Shown: in pieces, positions 11,101 to 23,064 of the stretch
How the letters are laid out: each line of letters opens with the position of its first letter
Numbering within the stretch: position 1 is the stretch's first letter
Notes under the pieces: model-generated
What the model was told of the DNA's origin: nothing
Databases searched by the model: none
Seen by the model: only the letters and a program-made list of their open reading frames with translations
NCBI GenBank assembly: GCA_027382625.1
Contig: JAJKFJ010020950.1
Coordinates: 62,001-126,000 of the forward strand
Length of the DNA: 64,000 nucleotides
From: Tetmemena sp. SeJ-2015
Taxonomy: Eukaryota; Ciliophora; Spirotrichea; Sporadotrichida; Oxytrichidae
Direction: 5' to 3'
Translations under genes and position numbers: made by a program

Positions 11101-13269
11101 TTATGTAAACCTTGTTTGCAGTGATGAAGCATTCATTACCAAGCACTTTCAAGAAAACACTAAACTGCTTCATACCGTTTTCTGACTCAAGAACCATTTA
11201 ACAAGTAATTAAAGATAAGAAAGTTAATATCTACTTATTACAAATTGTGAATATCTTTTCAATATCATCCTTTTGAATAAGGCTCCAGAAGACATGTCTG
11301 CAATACATGTTGAATAATCTTATCATAGACTTCTCATAATCATTTGCAAGGTCCTTTTTAGAGAAGGCATTAATGGTGTCAAAGAGAGCATCTTTAGAAG
11401 ATTTTTCGTTTTAATCTGAGTGAGCTTTCTCAAGATTGTGCATGAAGCTAGTCCTTAGATAGTTCAATATGTCTTGCCTCTCTTCTGCATATTTTCTCGA
11501 AGAATCAGGCTTGGGTGCTATCTCGTTATTAGCTGCCTGTAAATCTCCTCCATTATTTTCTTAAGACTCCCCTTCAGGCACTTACTTCTCCGCCTCTTCA
11601 TTTTCAGGCTGGTCTTCCAAGTCAAGCAGGCCATCTTTGTTTTGCTTAATTAACTGAACTAGAGCCTCTGTCTTTTTCTCAATAGTCTCCTTACCAATCG
11701 TCTTCTTGGAGAGTCCTTGGCTGAAGCCACCATAGTTTACGAGCTCTTGGACAAAAATGTTATCAAAGTTATCATCTTCCTCTTCCTATTAGGCTTTAGG
11801 ACCTGCTGCAGCTCCTCCCAAAGGACCACCACTAAGGCTTGAGCTCACCTTATTAAGCATGGTAGCTCCACGCTTGAAAGAAGTACTTTGAGTGATGGTA
11901 AATATCTTTCTGTAGTCTTCCTCAGTAACCAAGAATACTACTTTAGAGGCAAGTTCGAGATATTTATCTCTGTTCTCTCTTTGCTTCATGAATATCTGCT
12001 TTACCACCTTATTAAGATCAATTCCATAGGTGATAGCGCCAACTCCCGCATTCAAGATATCTAAGCCATTAGATCTGCTCAAAGTCTCTGGGTCTATCAG
12101 CACTATTTACTGCTCTGCCTTTGCTTGCTAGTCACCCTAGGCAATGAAAACATCGTGAGAGTTAATCAACTTGACTTCAACAATCTTTAATCATTATCAT
12201 GATCATTGCTTATCAGAAACATTTTTACTTCCTTCTTCTCCTCAAAGTTCTTGAAATTAAGTGCGGTTTTAAGTGGGACTCCACACATCTGCTTCTCCTT
12301 TTTCAGTTGAGGATGCTGGAAGGATATGTATAACTTATCCTTAACCAGAGTCACATGCACCTCTTTCTGCTTCACAAGGGACTATTAAAGTTTTCACAGG
12401 CATACTTTCTGATGGCGAAAGCAGCGTTGCTCCAACCATTCAAGGAGCATGATGTCTCCTTTCATCTCTATGGAAGACTCCTTGCACACGAATTTAAGCA
12501 GGCCTTGATAGAAGTTGGACTTCTTCAGCTGAGAAAGGAAGTGCTAGGAGTTATTCTGCAGCTAATAGTTTATCATCTTCATTATCATGGTTCTTGTATT
12601 GAGTTAGAAGATGTCTAGAGACTTCTGCCCTAAATCGAAATAAGAGAAATTAGGAAAGATAGCAGTATAAATTAATCTTCTTCCTCATCTATGGAGGAGA
12701 GTAAGTCTGAATCTTCAAAGAGTCTGTCTAGCACATCAGCAGTTAGAGTAAACTAGTTCTTGAAGAGCTGATGCCCAGCAAGTGTAGTTGCTGATTCTCC
12801 TGTTAGCTTGATATCGCTTGGATCATAGAGCTAGAACTCGCACTTCTCTTTGTGTTTGTCATTATAGAGAACTGCTAGAGCTTTCAAATCTTTCTAAGAA
12901 AAGTCTTCATAGATTTTCTGCTTATCATTATTGGAAGAGTCTGGGCTGCGGTTTAGCCAGCCAGAGTGCACAAAGCCAAGGATCTGGATCTTCTCTCTGT
13001 TTGCAGTTACAGCAGACATGAAAGGCGCAAGGCCATTGAAATCGCACCCTCTCAAAAGTCCAAAGAGGATTTCTGCTTCCTTGGGTCTGTTAATTGAACT
13101 AAAGTCCGAGAGGAAGGTCTTCAAAATTCTATAGACGGAATTTAAGACAAAAGTTTCAAAGCTTACGAATCAATAGTCTTTCTCCAGGGATGCCTGTCGC
13201 TGGTCTGTACTTCATAAATGAATCTCAGAGTTCGGAGGAGTTCACAAGAAAAGGCATATTGTCCCTCAG
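5199..13269 (-). CDS. Giant RCC1/HECT ubiquitin ligase C (N-terminus missing)
   Basis: An E3 ligase of the large HERC/HECTD4 type. From the C-terminus: the HECT domain spans about 5330-6650, with N-lobe GGLFRESLTELCQELQSHV and NNHGENREKW, C-lobe FVWGRTRLP, and the thioester cysteine in LPVGRTCFFRLEIPAY. An acidic tail ends at TGA 5201-5199. RCC1-like repeats lie at about 7840-9660 (GYDHVLVVSKHERVYAWGSY). A long helical middle extends to about 13270, including a Cys-rich patch near 7560 (RCSLCEGEIRGLNHFH). One clear intron is 5746-5680 (GTAAGT...TTTAG). The frame starts abruptly at AG|CTGAGGGACAATATG (LAEGQY), where paralog F has hundreds more residues upstream, so the N-terminal MDSs must lie elsewhere. 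Short IESs are at 5334 and 12633; a 24-nt intron or 15-bp IES near 12385 is unresolved. Confidence 0.85.
5334..5346. other. Very short IES, 13 bp, pointer CATT
   Basis: CATT is repeated at 5334 and 5347. Excision turns the frame from a short Arg-rich end into the acidic tail (NAVQQEEEVHHMHERPDDED) that ends at TGA 5201. Paralog F also ends in an acidic tail. Confidence 0.55.
12633..12673. other. IES, 41 bp, pointer AATC
   Basis: AATC is repeated at 12633-12636 and 12674-12677. On the - strand excision joins SSIDEEED to LGQKSLDIFQLNTR. Splice borders are absent. Confidence 0.6.
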
Positions 13270-13442
13270 CTAAAAATATCTTTTCTTACTTTAAAAATAC
13301 TGATTGAAAGGATTTGAATAATTAATGAGTGAGTAAACCTAACAAGAAATGCCACTTAAAACAAGAGGAATTCTGTTCAAAAGCAATTAATGATTCGAAA
13401 TTCACAACCTGAAGCGGTAATCTTATCTTGAAGGTTTGATTC

Positions 13443-14064
13443 TCATTCATCTGAAATAGAGTGCCTGTCTCTGTCAGCGTCGATATCTCCGCAGAACTGA
13501 ATTGCATATAAAAGCCTTTGTTTGAGTATGTCCTTGCTGGTATAGTCTGGGAAATCGATTCTGAAGAAGCTGTACAAAGAAATTAAGAACTGTGTTTACT
13601 TCTTGAATTTAAGACTTACCAGGTGTGAGAAATAGGAAGCGAGTCCTTGCCTCTGCTCTTGTAGTATTCAAGAGCGTGTTTTCTTGAGATACTGTCTAAG
13701 TTCATAGGCAATCTTGATCTTCCCCAGACGAATTTAAGATAGAGGGATCTCTCCTCAGGAGTCATGTCTACAAAGATCTCCCAGAACCATTTGACAGTCT
13801 CAGAAGTCTCTGTAAAACCCTAAAAAGAGTGGCGTTAAGAAGAGAAGAAAATAAACTAAGGATCAATAAATGGAGGAGAGGGGACGGCCTTACATCATAG
13901 GTGGTGATTTTCTTGAGAGTTTCTGGGTCACAAGTCTTGGCTCCAGTTGCTCTGATATCCAATTCCTACCAAGTCATAAAGACTAAGATGTCGTCTGGTA
14001 AAATAAGTCTGATTCCTTCTTTGATGTGCTCCATCTGCTCATCAAATTCATTCAATCTTGTCTT
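13443..14064 (-). CDS. Ligase E, last MDS: inverted HECT C-lobe
   Basis: This segment encodes the end of a HECT domain on the - strand: TRLNEFDEQMEHIKEGI, then KWFWEIF, FVWGRSRLP, PISHTC|FFRIDFPDY and GDIDADRDRHSISDE, stopping at TGA 13445-13443. The thioester Cys codon is split by a phase-2 intron (TG|GTAAGT...TACAG|C). The segment starts abruptly at pointer AAGACAA (14064-14058, - strand), and to its right lies + strand coding sequence. The missing N-lobe ends 5 kb away on the + strand at the same pointer (19117-19123). Joining the two gives EEFIDLVIKTRLNEFDEQM in frame. It is therefore the inverted 3'-terminal MDS of ligase E. A further GT-AG intron lies at about 13820-13890. Confidence 0.82.
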
Positions 14065-14184
14065 AAATAACTGTAAACATCTTAGATTAGAAGTAAAAAT
14101 ATTTCATATCTCAATAATCTTAATCTAATTTATTTTTTAATGAGAAATTGATACCTGATCTGGTAAAGAATGAGGAGGGGAGAT
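14065..14184. other. Spacer between oppositely oriented MDSs of ligase E
   Basis: About 120 bp of AT-rich DNA between pointer AAGACAA (TTGTCTT on +, 14058-14064) and pointer AAAACTTT (14185-14192). It has no coding signal and is expected to be eliminated. Confidence 0.6.
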
Positions 14185-17100
14185 AAAACTTTTCTAAGTT
14201 CTTAAAGTTAGCCTACAACCTTGGCTACTCCTCAGATAACAAACAATCCCAAGATATTGCTAAAATAGCAAGAGAAACTCTAGAAAAAATTTGCAAAATG
14301 ATTGGTAAGGCTGAGTAAGCAGGTGAGGAAGCGATTCACTTAAAAGAATTCATGAGTGAATTCCTGAGAAAGGATATAGTTAAGGGAGGACTACAGGCAT
14401 GTTAAACTTTCCTTAATAAAGGGGTATGAATCTATTTCTATAAATTATAATTCCAGGTGAATAAAAATGGAGAACCACTAGTATACGCTCTCTCCTATTT
14501 CGATGAAAGCCATGCTTAAATTAAAAGGAGCTAATACTTTTTATGCTATACAGTTTTCTACTCCTCAGATGTTCCACCACCTGGCATCTCTTCTAATCGT
14601 AAACTGCCCCTCATTCCTGATCGAAGTTTTCAATAAGCATGATTCCTTTCTCTCAGATGTTAGAGCAATAATATCAACACTCACTCTCTTTAAGTCATTC
14701 GATACCTTATTTTAGTATTGATGTGCTGAGCTTGAGTTATCTGTACTCAATTTACAGCACTCTCTACCAGACTTCATCTGCAAACCAAGCCATGATAACT
14801 TCACTTCACCTTGTGAGTTTCGCAAGTTCCCACTTCCTCAAACTCAATTTAAAGCCCCTCTAGAATTTAATCAATAACCACCTTGCTTGCACACAAGCAT
14901 AGACACATACACTTACAAGCAAATCATTATACTTTAGCGCATTTCATTTTTTGTTGCTTGCTATTTGGCTGAGGAATTGAAAGTAGACAAGAAGCTGGAG
15001 AAGGTGAATAATTTCCAAAAGTTACTACTAGAGATCTACACCATGCTCGGTCAGATAAGAAAACGGGTAGAGCAGAGGTAGATCCAGGAGTGTGAGAATA
15101 TCCTCAAAATGAATAAGATACTTCAAAATGTGAAGAGAACTCTCAAGGTAGTAGAGGAGAGTTATAACAACAGCTATGAATACAGAATTTACAGAGATTT
15201 CCTTAGGGCTTGCGATCCTAGCTTCAAGGAACTAGTCAACTCAGATTGCAACACACCACACCCGTAAGATTTAAAATTTTTTAGAATTATTGTCTATAGG
15301 ATGTACAACATGCCCTTCGTGGGATATAAGAAAATGGAAGGATGCAGCTCGATTCATCTATCTATTAAGGCTAAGTCTAAGCTACCTATTTTCGATGAGT
15401 TTGCTTTGACCGCAGATAAGGAAGGGAAGAATTATTAAGACTATATATTCATTATAATGAACGTGATCAAAGTTATCTCTACACAAGATATGATAGAAGA
15501 TTTAAATATGACTCTCTACAGAAATGACTTCTACATTCACTATCCTTACAACTCCAAGACTAAGCTAATCGCCTTCGGAAACCAAGCAAAGGCCAGACTA
15601 GGAAATTCAAAGACAGAAGGACTCACTTCAGGATGCCTTGTCACCGCCTCTTTTACTCAGTCAAAGATCAAACGCTTCTGGTCTTAAAAATACTTCTCGC
15701 TGGTAAGTTATCTATAGTTTTGGATTGCAGAAGATATTTATCTAAAAGTTAATTCTAATTTAAATCATAGGTGCAAACTGAAGAGGATAAGTTGTACTTG
15801 GCAGGAACTATGAAGTCATGTGACACTAACCAGACCTTCTAAGAACTGAAGTTGGCAGATCTTAAAGACCCCAAAATTATCTAAAGGATTAAAGAAATTT
15901 CATTCTCTGACTATTTAAATTGAGCACGTCTCAGTTGGAAGTAAAAGTATTATGGTCAAGACAGATTCCAAGTTTTTGTCAATGGGTTTTCTATTAAATT
16001 ATAATGAAGACAACTTTGAAATGGGTTTTAGCTTGGCGGGCCATCTGAAAAATGAAGATGCAGCTATCAAAAGTTTGACTGTGATGGATGCGAAGATGGA
16101 CGTGCTAAATAGCCACAAGATCATTCAGATGGTCTCAGGCACTAGCTTCACTCTCTTCCTTACTGATAAGGGAAGACTTTTGTGCAAAGGAGATGCATTC
16201 CTGAAATCAATAAGAATTGAGGGTTAAAAGACAGTGAGAAGGATCCCTATAGATGAAAAGTACCAAATCAAGAGAGTCTTCGCAAACTAGGGAAATTTTC
16301 CGGGGATTAAATTTCCATTTGGAAAAATTGTTATATTAGAGGTAATCGACACAGAGGACAAGCTAAAATTGCTTTTCATTATGACTTTGCTTCTTTAATA
16401 AAGCTGAAGAAGTATTTATCCGCAGGCAAGAACAGTTTTGGAATTCTTGGCTAGGGAAGAGAAGTGATGGTCTCTGAGGAGTTCAAGCCCATGGCCATTC
16501 AATTCCAGATGCTTTCTTTCACCCACATCGAAATGTAGAAGAAGTCAGCTATGGCTATCTCGAAAGACGGTCAACTTTATGTTTGGGGTATGAACTCTCA
16601 CGGACTATTGGGTCTTCCTCCCACAGATGAGGAACTCGTCTTTGCTCCAACTCAGAACATGTTCTTCAAATCTTATCAGGTGTAGTCAATAAACACACTC
16701 CTACTCAATTTCATGATTAAAAGTTTTCGAACTTAGATTTGTTCTGGTTTATCAGTGGGTCAAATCCATTCAGTTGTGACGGCAACTAAGAAATCTAGAT
16801 CTAAGATTTTCACAATTGGTCGCCCAGCAATTATCGATCAGTATCAGCATCTAGGTAATCCAATTTAATTACAAAAGTTTGCATACTCTTATCTTTGGAA
16901 GGGGTTTATCACTGAATAGCAGTTAAAGTCTAATCCAAGCCAGAATATTTGGGAGCTGACTGCTTACTCAGACTAGGAAATAGAAAGTGTGGTTGTTGGA
17001 AAATCAGCCACTTTCATCTAAGTTGGTCCAAAAACACACATCTAGGAGACCAAGCACAAGATTATTCATAGAAGAAACTAAATTGTTAAAATGCATTTAT

Positions 17101-19123
17101 AATCAATTAGAGAAGAAGAAAAAGGTAAATTTCATTTTAGCTCCATATAATTATATTTTACCCCTATCTTAAAAGAATCTTAATAAATACTTAATTTTAT
17201 TTCTAAGTGTGCAATCTTCTTTATTTAATAGTGAGAACGAGTATGAGGAAGGCTTCTTGCATTTCTACTACGATGACGAAGGCAAGCTAGTCATGTTGCC
17301 TCCCTCCAAGTACGAAGAGCTAAAGTTCACCTTACCAGGACTTCTGCTTCGCCATCAAGTACCCAATCAAAGATCTTGAGAACAAGAAGTTCCCCATCGA
17401 TTTGAAGGTTCTCTCCCTCACCAGCTAGTCAGGCAGTGATGAACTGCCACCTGAGTTTGTCATGCACCAAGGAGTGACTTGCAAGCTCCTCAAGGACGAG
17501 ATCATAGGGCCGCGCTATTACACTAAGTGTAAGATTGGTGAGGACATAGAGGTGCAAAACTACTGTGAGCAAGCATTCTTCACTCCTAAGCAGAGTGATA
17601 TGCACCCACTAGTCTACATTAGAATGGCCAAGCCACTGGATGAGTCCATAGATTTACCAATTCTCGACATGGACTAGTATTACGAGACTAACTTTGCAAA
17701 GAAAGTCAATGCAACTGATGGCGCGGAAGAGGTTAAAGAGACTTACTTTGGAATCGAGATACAAGTCAAGCCAGGGCTCAAGAATGAGGTTAACTAGGAT
17801 CTCATAAGATTCAATAGAGCCCAATATGATGCTATCAAAAGTTTATGTGTTTAATATCTTGAGTGTGTTACTTTTAGGTTTGTGGTCAGGCGTAGATAAA
17901 AATACCCTTGCACTTTTCAAAGAATATGTTGGCACGCTTCTCTTGACAGATGATTCTCTCTAAACCCCAATTGATCGCTTAACTGAGGCTAGGGAGAAAT
18001 ACTAGAAGCTCACCCTCGAAGATTTCAATCACTTTAAGCACTGATTAATCTTTTAATGAAGAAAGGACTGAAGATAAGATACAGGAGTTTTTCAATGTCA
18101 AGCTAAGAAAGCTCCTTGAGCTTACAACAGACCACTATGGCTTGATAAAGCGCATTCTTGAGCAGACGAGTAAGCACTACCAGAAGTTCATGCGCATCAG
18201 TCAAAATCTCAGAGACTGTCCTGAGTTGATTGAAAAGCAGGGCTGGACACGTTTCCAAAGCTTCGTGCTCTCAGACTTGATGGTTCACGTGAAGCGGAAG
18301 ATAATCAATGAGAAGATCAAGAAGCTCAAACAGTCTGATGAAGGAGGCATTACCATTAGAAGAAGAAAGGCATTCTACTTCACGCAGTCTGACGAAGTGG
18401 ACCATGAGGGCTAGTTTACAATCTTTGGGCAGGTTTATTAGCAACTCAAGGCTTCTAATTTCGCGGCATTCAAGAAGAATAGCGTTGATACCAAAGTTTT
18501 CAGTGTCACGTTTTCAGGTGAGGGCTCTCAAGATGCAGGAGGACCTTTCAGAGATTGCATCAGCAACATGTGTAAAGAACTTCAATCCAAGAGCTTGCCT
18601 ATCTTGATTAAGACAGCCAATATTGCTAGAAGTATTCTATGTATATTTTTGAAGGAGGTATTGCATTTGTTCAATAACAAAAACAACCATGGCCAGCTGA
18701 GAGAGTGTTGGATCCCTAATCCCTCATCAAAGAGTCCTTCTCACTTCAAACTCTTCTAATACTTTGGGGCGATGATAGGCTGGGCTCTTAGATCAACCTC
18801 AGCTCTTGAGTTAGACTTGCCACCTCTATTCTGGAAGAAGATTTTGGGAAATAATAAATAAGCCATTATCATACCCTCCCTTTATATAAATGCTTGCACT
18901 GAATTTGATTTGAAATAGATCGACACTTTCTCATGGCAAGTGATTGAGGATTTAAGAAGCCACAAGAAAACTCTCTCTCCAGATGATTTCGACGCAGCAG
19001 TCGATTAGCAGTTTGTGACTCTACTCTCAGATGGAAGTGAAGTTGAGCTCTGCTTTAGAGGAAAGGAAAAGAATGTCAACTGGCACAATGTTGAGGAATT
19101 CATTGACCTAGTTATTAAGACAA
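14185..19123 (+). CDS. Ligase E, large middle MDS: helical part, RCC1 repeats, HECT N-lobe
   Basis: This segment begins at pointer AAAACTTT (NFSKFLKLAYNLGYSSDNK) with no start codon, because its upstream neighbour lies inverted at 19.1-21.0 kb. In order it encodes a helical region (to about 15430, EELKVDKKLEKVNNFQKLL), RCC1-like repeats (about 15450-17080; MVSGTSFTLFLTDKGRLLCK, AMAISKDGQLYVWGMNSHGL), a linker, and the HECT N-lobe (about 18140-19120; TIRRRKAFYFTQSDEVDHEG, GPFRDCISNMCKELQ, NNHGQLRECW, LSDGSEVELCFRG). It stops at EEFIDLVIKT, pointer AAGACAA, well before the catalytic C-lobe. Introns such as 15705-15771 and about 17120-17230 are visible. Several local frame shifts suggest more short IESs. 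Confidence 0.82.
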
Positions 19124-19129
19124 AATTCT
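19124..19129. other. Six-base spacer between two pointers of ligase E
   Basis: AAGACAA (19117-19123, end of the + MDS) is followed by only six bases and then AAAGTTTT (19130-19137, end of the - MDS). Two oppositely oriented MDS ends of the same gene thus almost touch. Confidence 0.7.
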
Positions 19130-21029
19130 AAAGTTTTCTACATAATCAAGCGAATCATTTTGCTAACTACAATTTCTCATGGTCTCCAAAGCTGAACACA
19201 AAGAGTAGGATCTCTCTGTCTAAGAGGTTATTGAAAGTTTTAAGAGCACTTTCATACTCGCTCAATAGCACCTCCCCTTCACATCTGCTGAGAATCTTGT
19301 TTATTGATTCCTCATAGTTTTCATTATCATTATTGCGGGCTACTTTCTCGCAGTCGTTCTCTGGAAGTATCTGCTTACTTATAATGTCTTCAACTCTCTG
19401 CCAAGCATATTTGTTGCTTCTAATGTCAAAAGGCTTAGTTTCATCCTTACTCTAAGATTGAGTAAAAGCCTTTTTGTACTTTGTACTTGTATCAATCTGC
19501 ATCTCAACTTGGCCTTCATCTCTATTTTCGATAAATCCTGACTCCTCTGAGTTTAGTTAAGAGTGCGTGGCATCATTCATTGCTATGAGTTCCTTCTACT
19601 TCTAGACCAAGTCACTCAAGTTTTTGCTGTTTAGACCCTTGACAATGAGTTTCTAGATTTCCACCATGTCCTCTAACTTGCTATCTCTGATATAATCTAT
19701 CAACTCTTCCGAGCATCCACCAACAGAGGAGAGCAGTTTGCAGATCTCGGTGTTTCTTGATCCACTCTTACCAAGCTTTGGCTTCTTGGGGAATTGAATT
19801 AGAGAGGGCTACATTACCTGCTTATAGTCTTCAAACTCGATCTGAATCACTATTTTCTCCTCTAGACCATCAAACTGTTGAGGGAAGTGCTGTGAAATTT
19901 TGAACATTTGGCGGTAGAGGTCCAGCATGTTAATCTCCTCAGAGACTACTGAAATCTTAGAATTAAGGATTATTGAGAAGGCCTTTTCAGGGTCTGAGTT
20001 AAAGAGAGTGCTCTCTATGATTGAAGCCTCTAAATTTGAAAAAGCGCCGAATTAAGTAAGATCCTTTGAGTAGTTACCCCTTAACACTCTTGAAATGTAG
20101 TTTGATTGGATATTTATAGAGCCTGAAATCGGGTAGCTAACAATATCAGAAGAGCCTGGCTGGAGGCCTTTAAAAGCGATGTATTTGTTTCCTCTGATGT
20201 ATATAGAGAGGCCTTTACTTTCATCTAGAGATTCCGATGACTCGAGTGCCTTCTTTCTAATCTGATAGCCTAGAATATTCAACTAGTCGATTGGTAATTG
20301 CTATTGCGCTTTTTGAGGTTTGTTGGCCACCTTGAACAAACTTGTGATCAAGTCTTGGAGCAATCCATTCTTATAAACTTAACTTAAACTCTCACTATAA
20401 GACTTATGATAATTCTTCTCGAAGGTTTAAAGATATTCATTCCCTCTTTGCTTAATCTGTCCAAGTACAAACTGGAGTAGGAAGTTTTTGACTGTGTACT
20501 TCTTTATCTTCTAGTGGAAGCTCATAGACTAATTTCCTTCCTCGTTTGTGCTGTTCATCAGTTGTTGCACTATGATGGTCTAGACTTGCTCATCATCAAA
20601 CTCCTTTACCTCAAATTTCTCCTCCAAGGGCACTAAGGTTTTATGGTCCCTCGCCACTATCTGATGCATCTTGCCCTACTCATAGAGACAGAGCACCTTT
20701 GAATTCTCTTGATAGTTATAGAAGGTCTTCACCTTCTCTAGATCAGCTTTGCTCTTCTTCTCTGCGTCTTCACTGGCTATGTAGTCCTTGCCAAATCCAA
20801 CCACAGTGAAGATCTCCTTGTCCTTGTTAGTCACTCTTTGACCCACTCTCAATCCTTCGAAGTCACTGCCAGGCAGACAACTCAACCAGAAATCTACCTC
20901 AGGGAGTGGATAACTGTCCAGGTTTAAGAGAACTGAGCGCAGCTTAGACAAGGAGACGTCTTGCATGCGCCTGGTATGAGTCTGGCGGCAAATGAGCAAC
21001 CTGAATAAACGAGAGATCTCCTATGTCAC
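19130..21029 (-). CDS. Ligase E, inverted MDS preceding the middle MDS
   Basis: On the - strand it opens with VTQEISRLFRLLICRQTHTR, which matches the region of paralog F reading GQYSVTQEISLLLRN. It continues through VLLNLDSYPLPEVDFWLSCL, a small domain with DFEGLRVGQRVTNKDKEIFT, and long helical regions (GLSIYIRGNKYIAFKGLQPG, SVVSEEINMLDLYRQMFKI). It ends ...NDSLDYVENF at pointer AAAACTTT (19137-19130). Fusing that pointer with the copy at 14185 gives DYVENFSKFLKLAYNLG in frame, which fixes the order. The 5' boundary near GTGACATAGG (about 21029) has no identified partner. Gln codons are very frequent here as TAG and TAA. Confidence 0.78.
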
Positions 21030-21069
21030 TTTAATTTATTACATATAGCGCATTTCATGATAACAATAT

Positions 21070-23044
21070 TTATTGAAGGGTGGAGTCAGCTTCGGCTTCA
21101 CAAAGAACTTCTTACAGAACAGACTGAGCACCTTCAGATCTGAAGTCTTTGGAGATTCACCCCTTGATGGAGGCAAAGCAGTTGCTCCTCACAAGCTAAA
21201 CCTCATCTAAAGGATTATGAAGAATGTTACCACTCCAGTTCTTATCTAGCACAGTCGTGACTCCTCATCAAGTGGCTCTCTTGTCTCAGATGCCAATCTA
21301 CCCAAGCTAACTAGCACCTTGATCCTGAGGTACATAGAGAAGGCCAGTCAATAGTTCGAGATGAAGCTTGAGGAAGTAAGATCCCAAGGCAAGGGCTCCT
21401 CAGACAATGAGGAGCACATGATGAGCTTCTTTAAGTTCCCTAACGCTACTTACCTCACGCATACTCTCTTCTAACTATTGCTTATAATAAACTCAAATGA
21501 TTTTGACTATTCATTCTCTGATAGTGATAATTTAAGAGAATCTACAGGCTAAGACCGCACTAATTAATTCTTAAAAGACTGCAGCTAACCTTGTCGACTA
21601 GTACAGTTTCTACTTCGTGCTTAAGATCTTAACCGCTAATTTCTAAGCCCTAAGCTTCTGCTCTATCTCACTTCCAGACCTTATGGAAGAGGAACACTAC
21701 CAGCTCTTCCTTAGCACAAATAAATGATTAAAGATTCGTATTATCTTATAGCACCTACAAGAACTGCATCGTGAAGATCATCGAGGAGGGCTACTCCTAG
21801 GACTTTGAAGATGGGCCCCTCAAGGAAGAAATGAAGTCACTCTGGGAGGAGATCTAAACTCAATAAACATATTATTTATTATAAATAAATTTAAATTTAT
21901 TTTAAAAAAATTTCTTAATTTACCAGATGTGCCTAAGCATCCTGTCGACCTCAATCAACCTCATATACGCCTCCAACTACCAGATCATCTCAAACCTGTC
22001 CCAGAGCTTGAAGGAGATCCAGAACGAGAAGCAAGCAGAGAACTCCAGCATCTCCCTCAACTTCCTCTCCGCCCCCGAGAATGCAAAGAAGATCCTACTT
22101 GGGGAGAGTGAAGAGCTTGAACTTATTAAGACTGTCTTCGAGCAGTGCTGTGAAATCAAGAGCAAGGACTTAGTCAGAATCATTGATAGCGCTAAGCTTG
22201 ACTCTGAGAGCCTCAAGCTAGCTCCTTCATCAAAATAAAGAGCGGAATGTAAAATGTAGTTTCACTTTTTTATTCATCTACTCTTGTAAACTCAAGCAAC
22301 AAGCTGCTAAAGAGCATCTCAGAGCAGTTGCTAGTGCAGTACTGTGCGCTTGCAGAGACTGTAGCCAGCAAGTAAGCAGTCTCCACTGCCTAGGTTTCAG
22401 AACGCGACGAGAGAGACAAGCGCAGACTTAAGGACTTTGATGCTCTAGTTGGCCAAATCTTCGACCTCGTATCTAAGGAGATAGTCACACAGCTCAAGAC
22501 CATGAGCACCTACCTCTAGACCACTTTCGAGGGAAAGACTGATGAAACTTGGTCTGGCGTGACTGATCAGTACGAGAAGTATTCACTCTTCATAGATCAG
22601 CTATTCCAGTTCAACTCTGGCTTCTTGCAAATCGTTACTCTCTACATTCAGACATTCTCAGTCTTCAAGCTTAAGTTCGAGTTGCTGCCAGGAGTCCAAC
22701 AGTCAATTGTGAGCATAGTTTCTGAGATCAGCCATTTCAATGCCATCCTCAAGAAGTACAAAGAGAAGATGGACATCGGCGACAAGGACAAGGCCAAAAA
22801 GTATTTTAAACCCATAAAAATGTATTTTTGTGTTTGTTTGTGTATTTCGACAACTTCTCCAGGAACTTATGCTGGTTCATCGGCATGACCTCTTACAAGC
22901 TAATTCAAAGTATTATGCTTAATTCTACTAATGACAAGGAAATTATGATATATTTAAGTTTTGATTTGAGAAATAATTAAATTTGTTAGGTAGCTTTTCA
23001 AAAGCGTTTCGGTCAGCCGACTTCATTCCAAAGTAGGGACCACT
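21070..23044 (+). CDS. Probable N-terminal MDS of ligase E (helical region)
   Basis: Coding on + from about 21070 (KGGVSFGFTKNFLQNRLSTF) through IQRIMKNVTTPVLIQHSRDS, TYLTHTLFQLLLIINSNDFD, VLKILTANFQALSFCSISLP, CIVKIIEEGYSQDFEDGPLK, LSILSTSINLIYASNYQIIS and FDALVGQIFDLVSKEIVTQL to FDNFSRNLCWFIGMTSYKLI. Introns interrupt it at about 21550-21590, 21725-21750, 21855-21925 and 22240-22290. There is no start codon and no clear stop before it meets the 3' end of F on the other strand. Size, helical character and position suggest the N-terminal portion of ligase E, lying + while the next part lies -. The link rests on context only; it could be an unrelated large helical protein such as a tethering-complex subunit. 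Confidence 0.5.
22802..22842. other. IES, 41 bp, pointer TATTT
   Basis: TATTT is repeated at 22802-22806 and 22843-22847. Excision joins KDKAKK to YFDNFSRNLCWFIG. A third TATTT inside the insert makes the exact unit slightly ambiguous. Confidence 0.55.
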
Positions 23045-23064
23045 GATGAGGATCATAGCGATCT

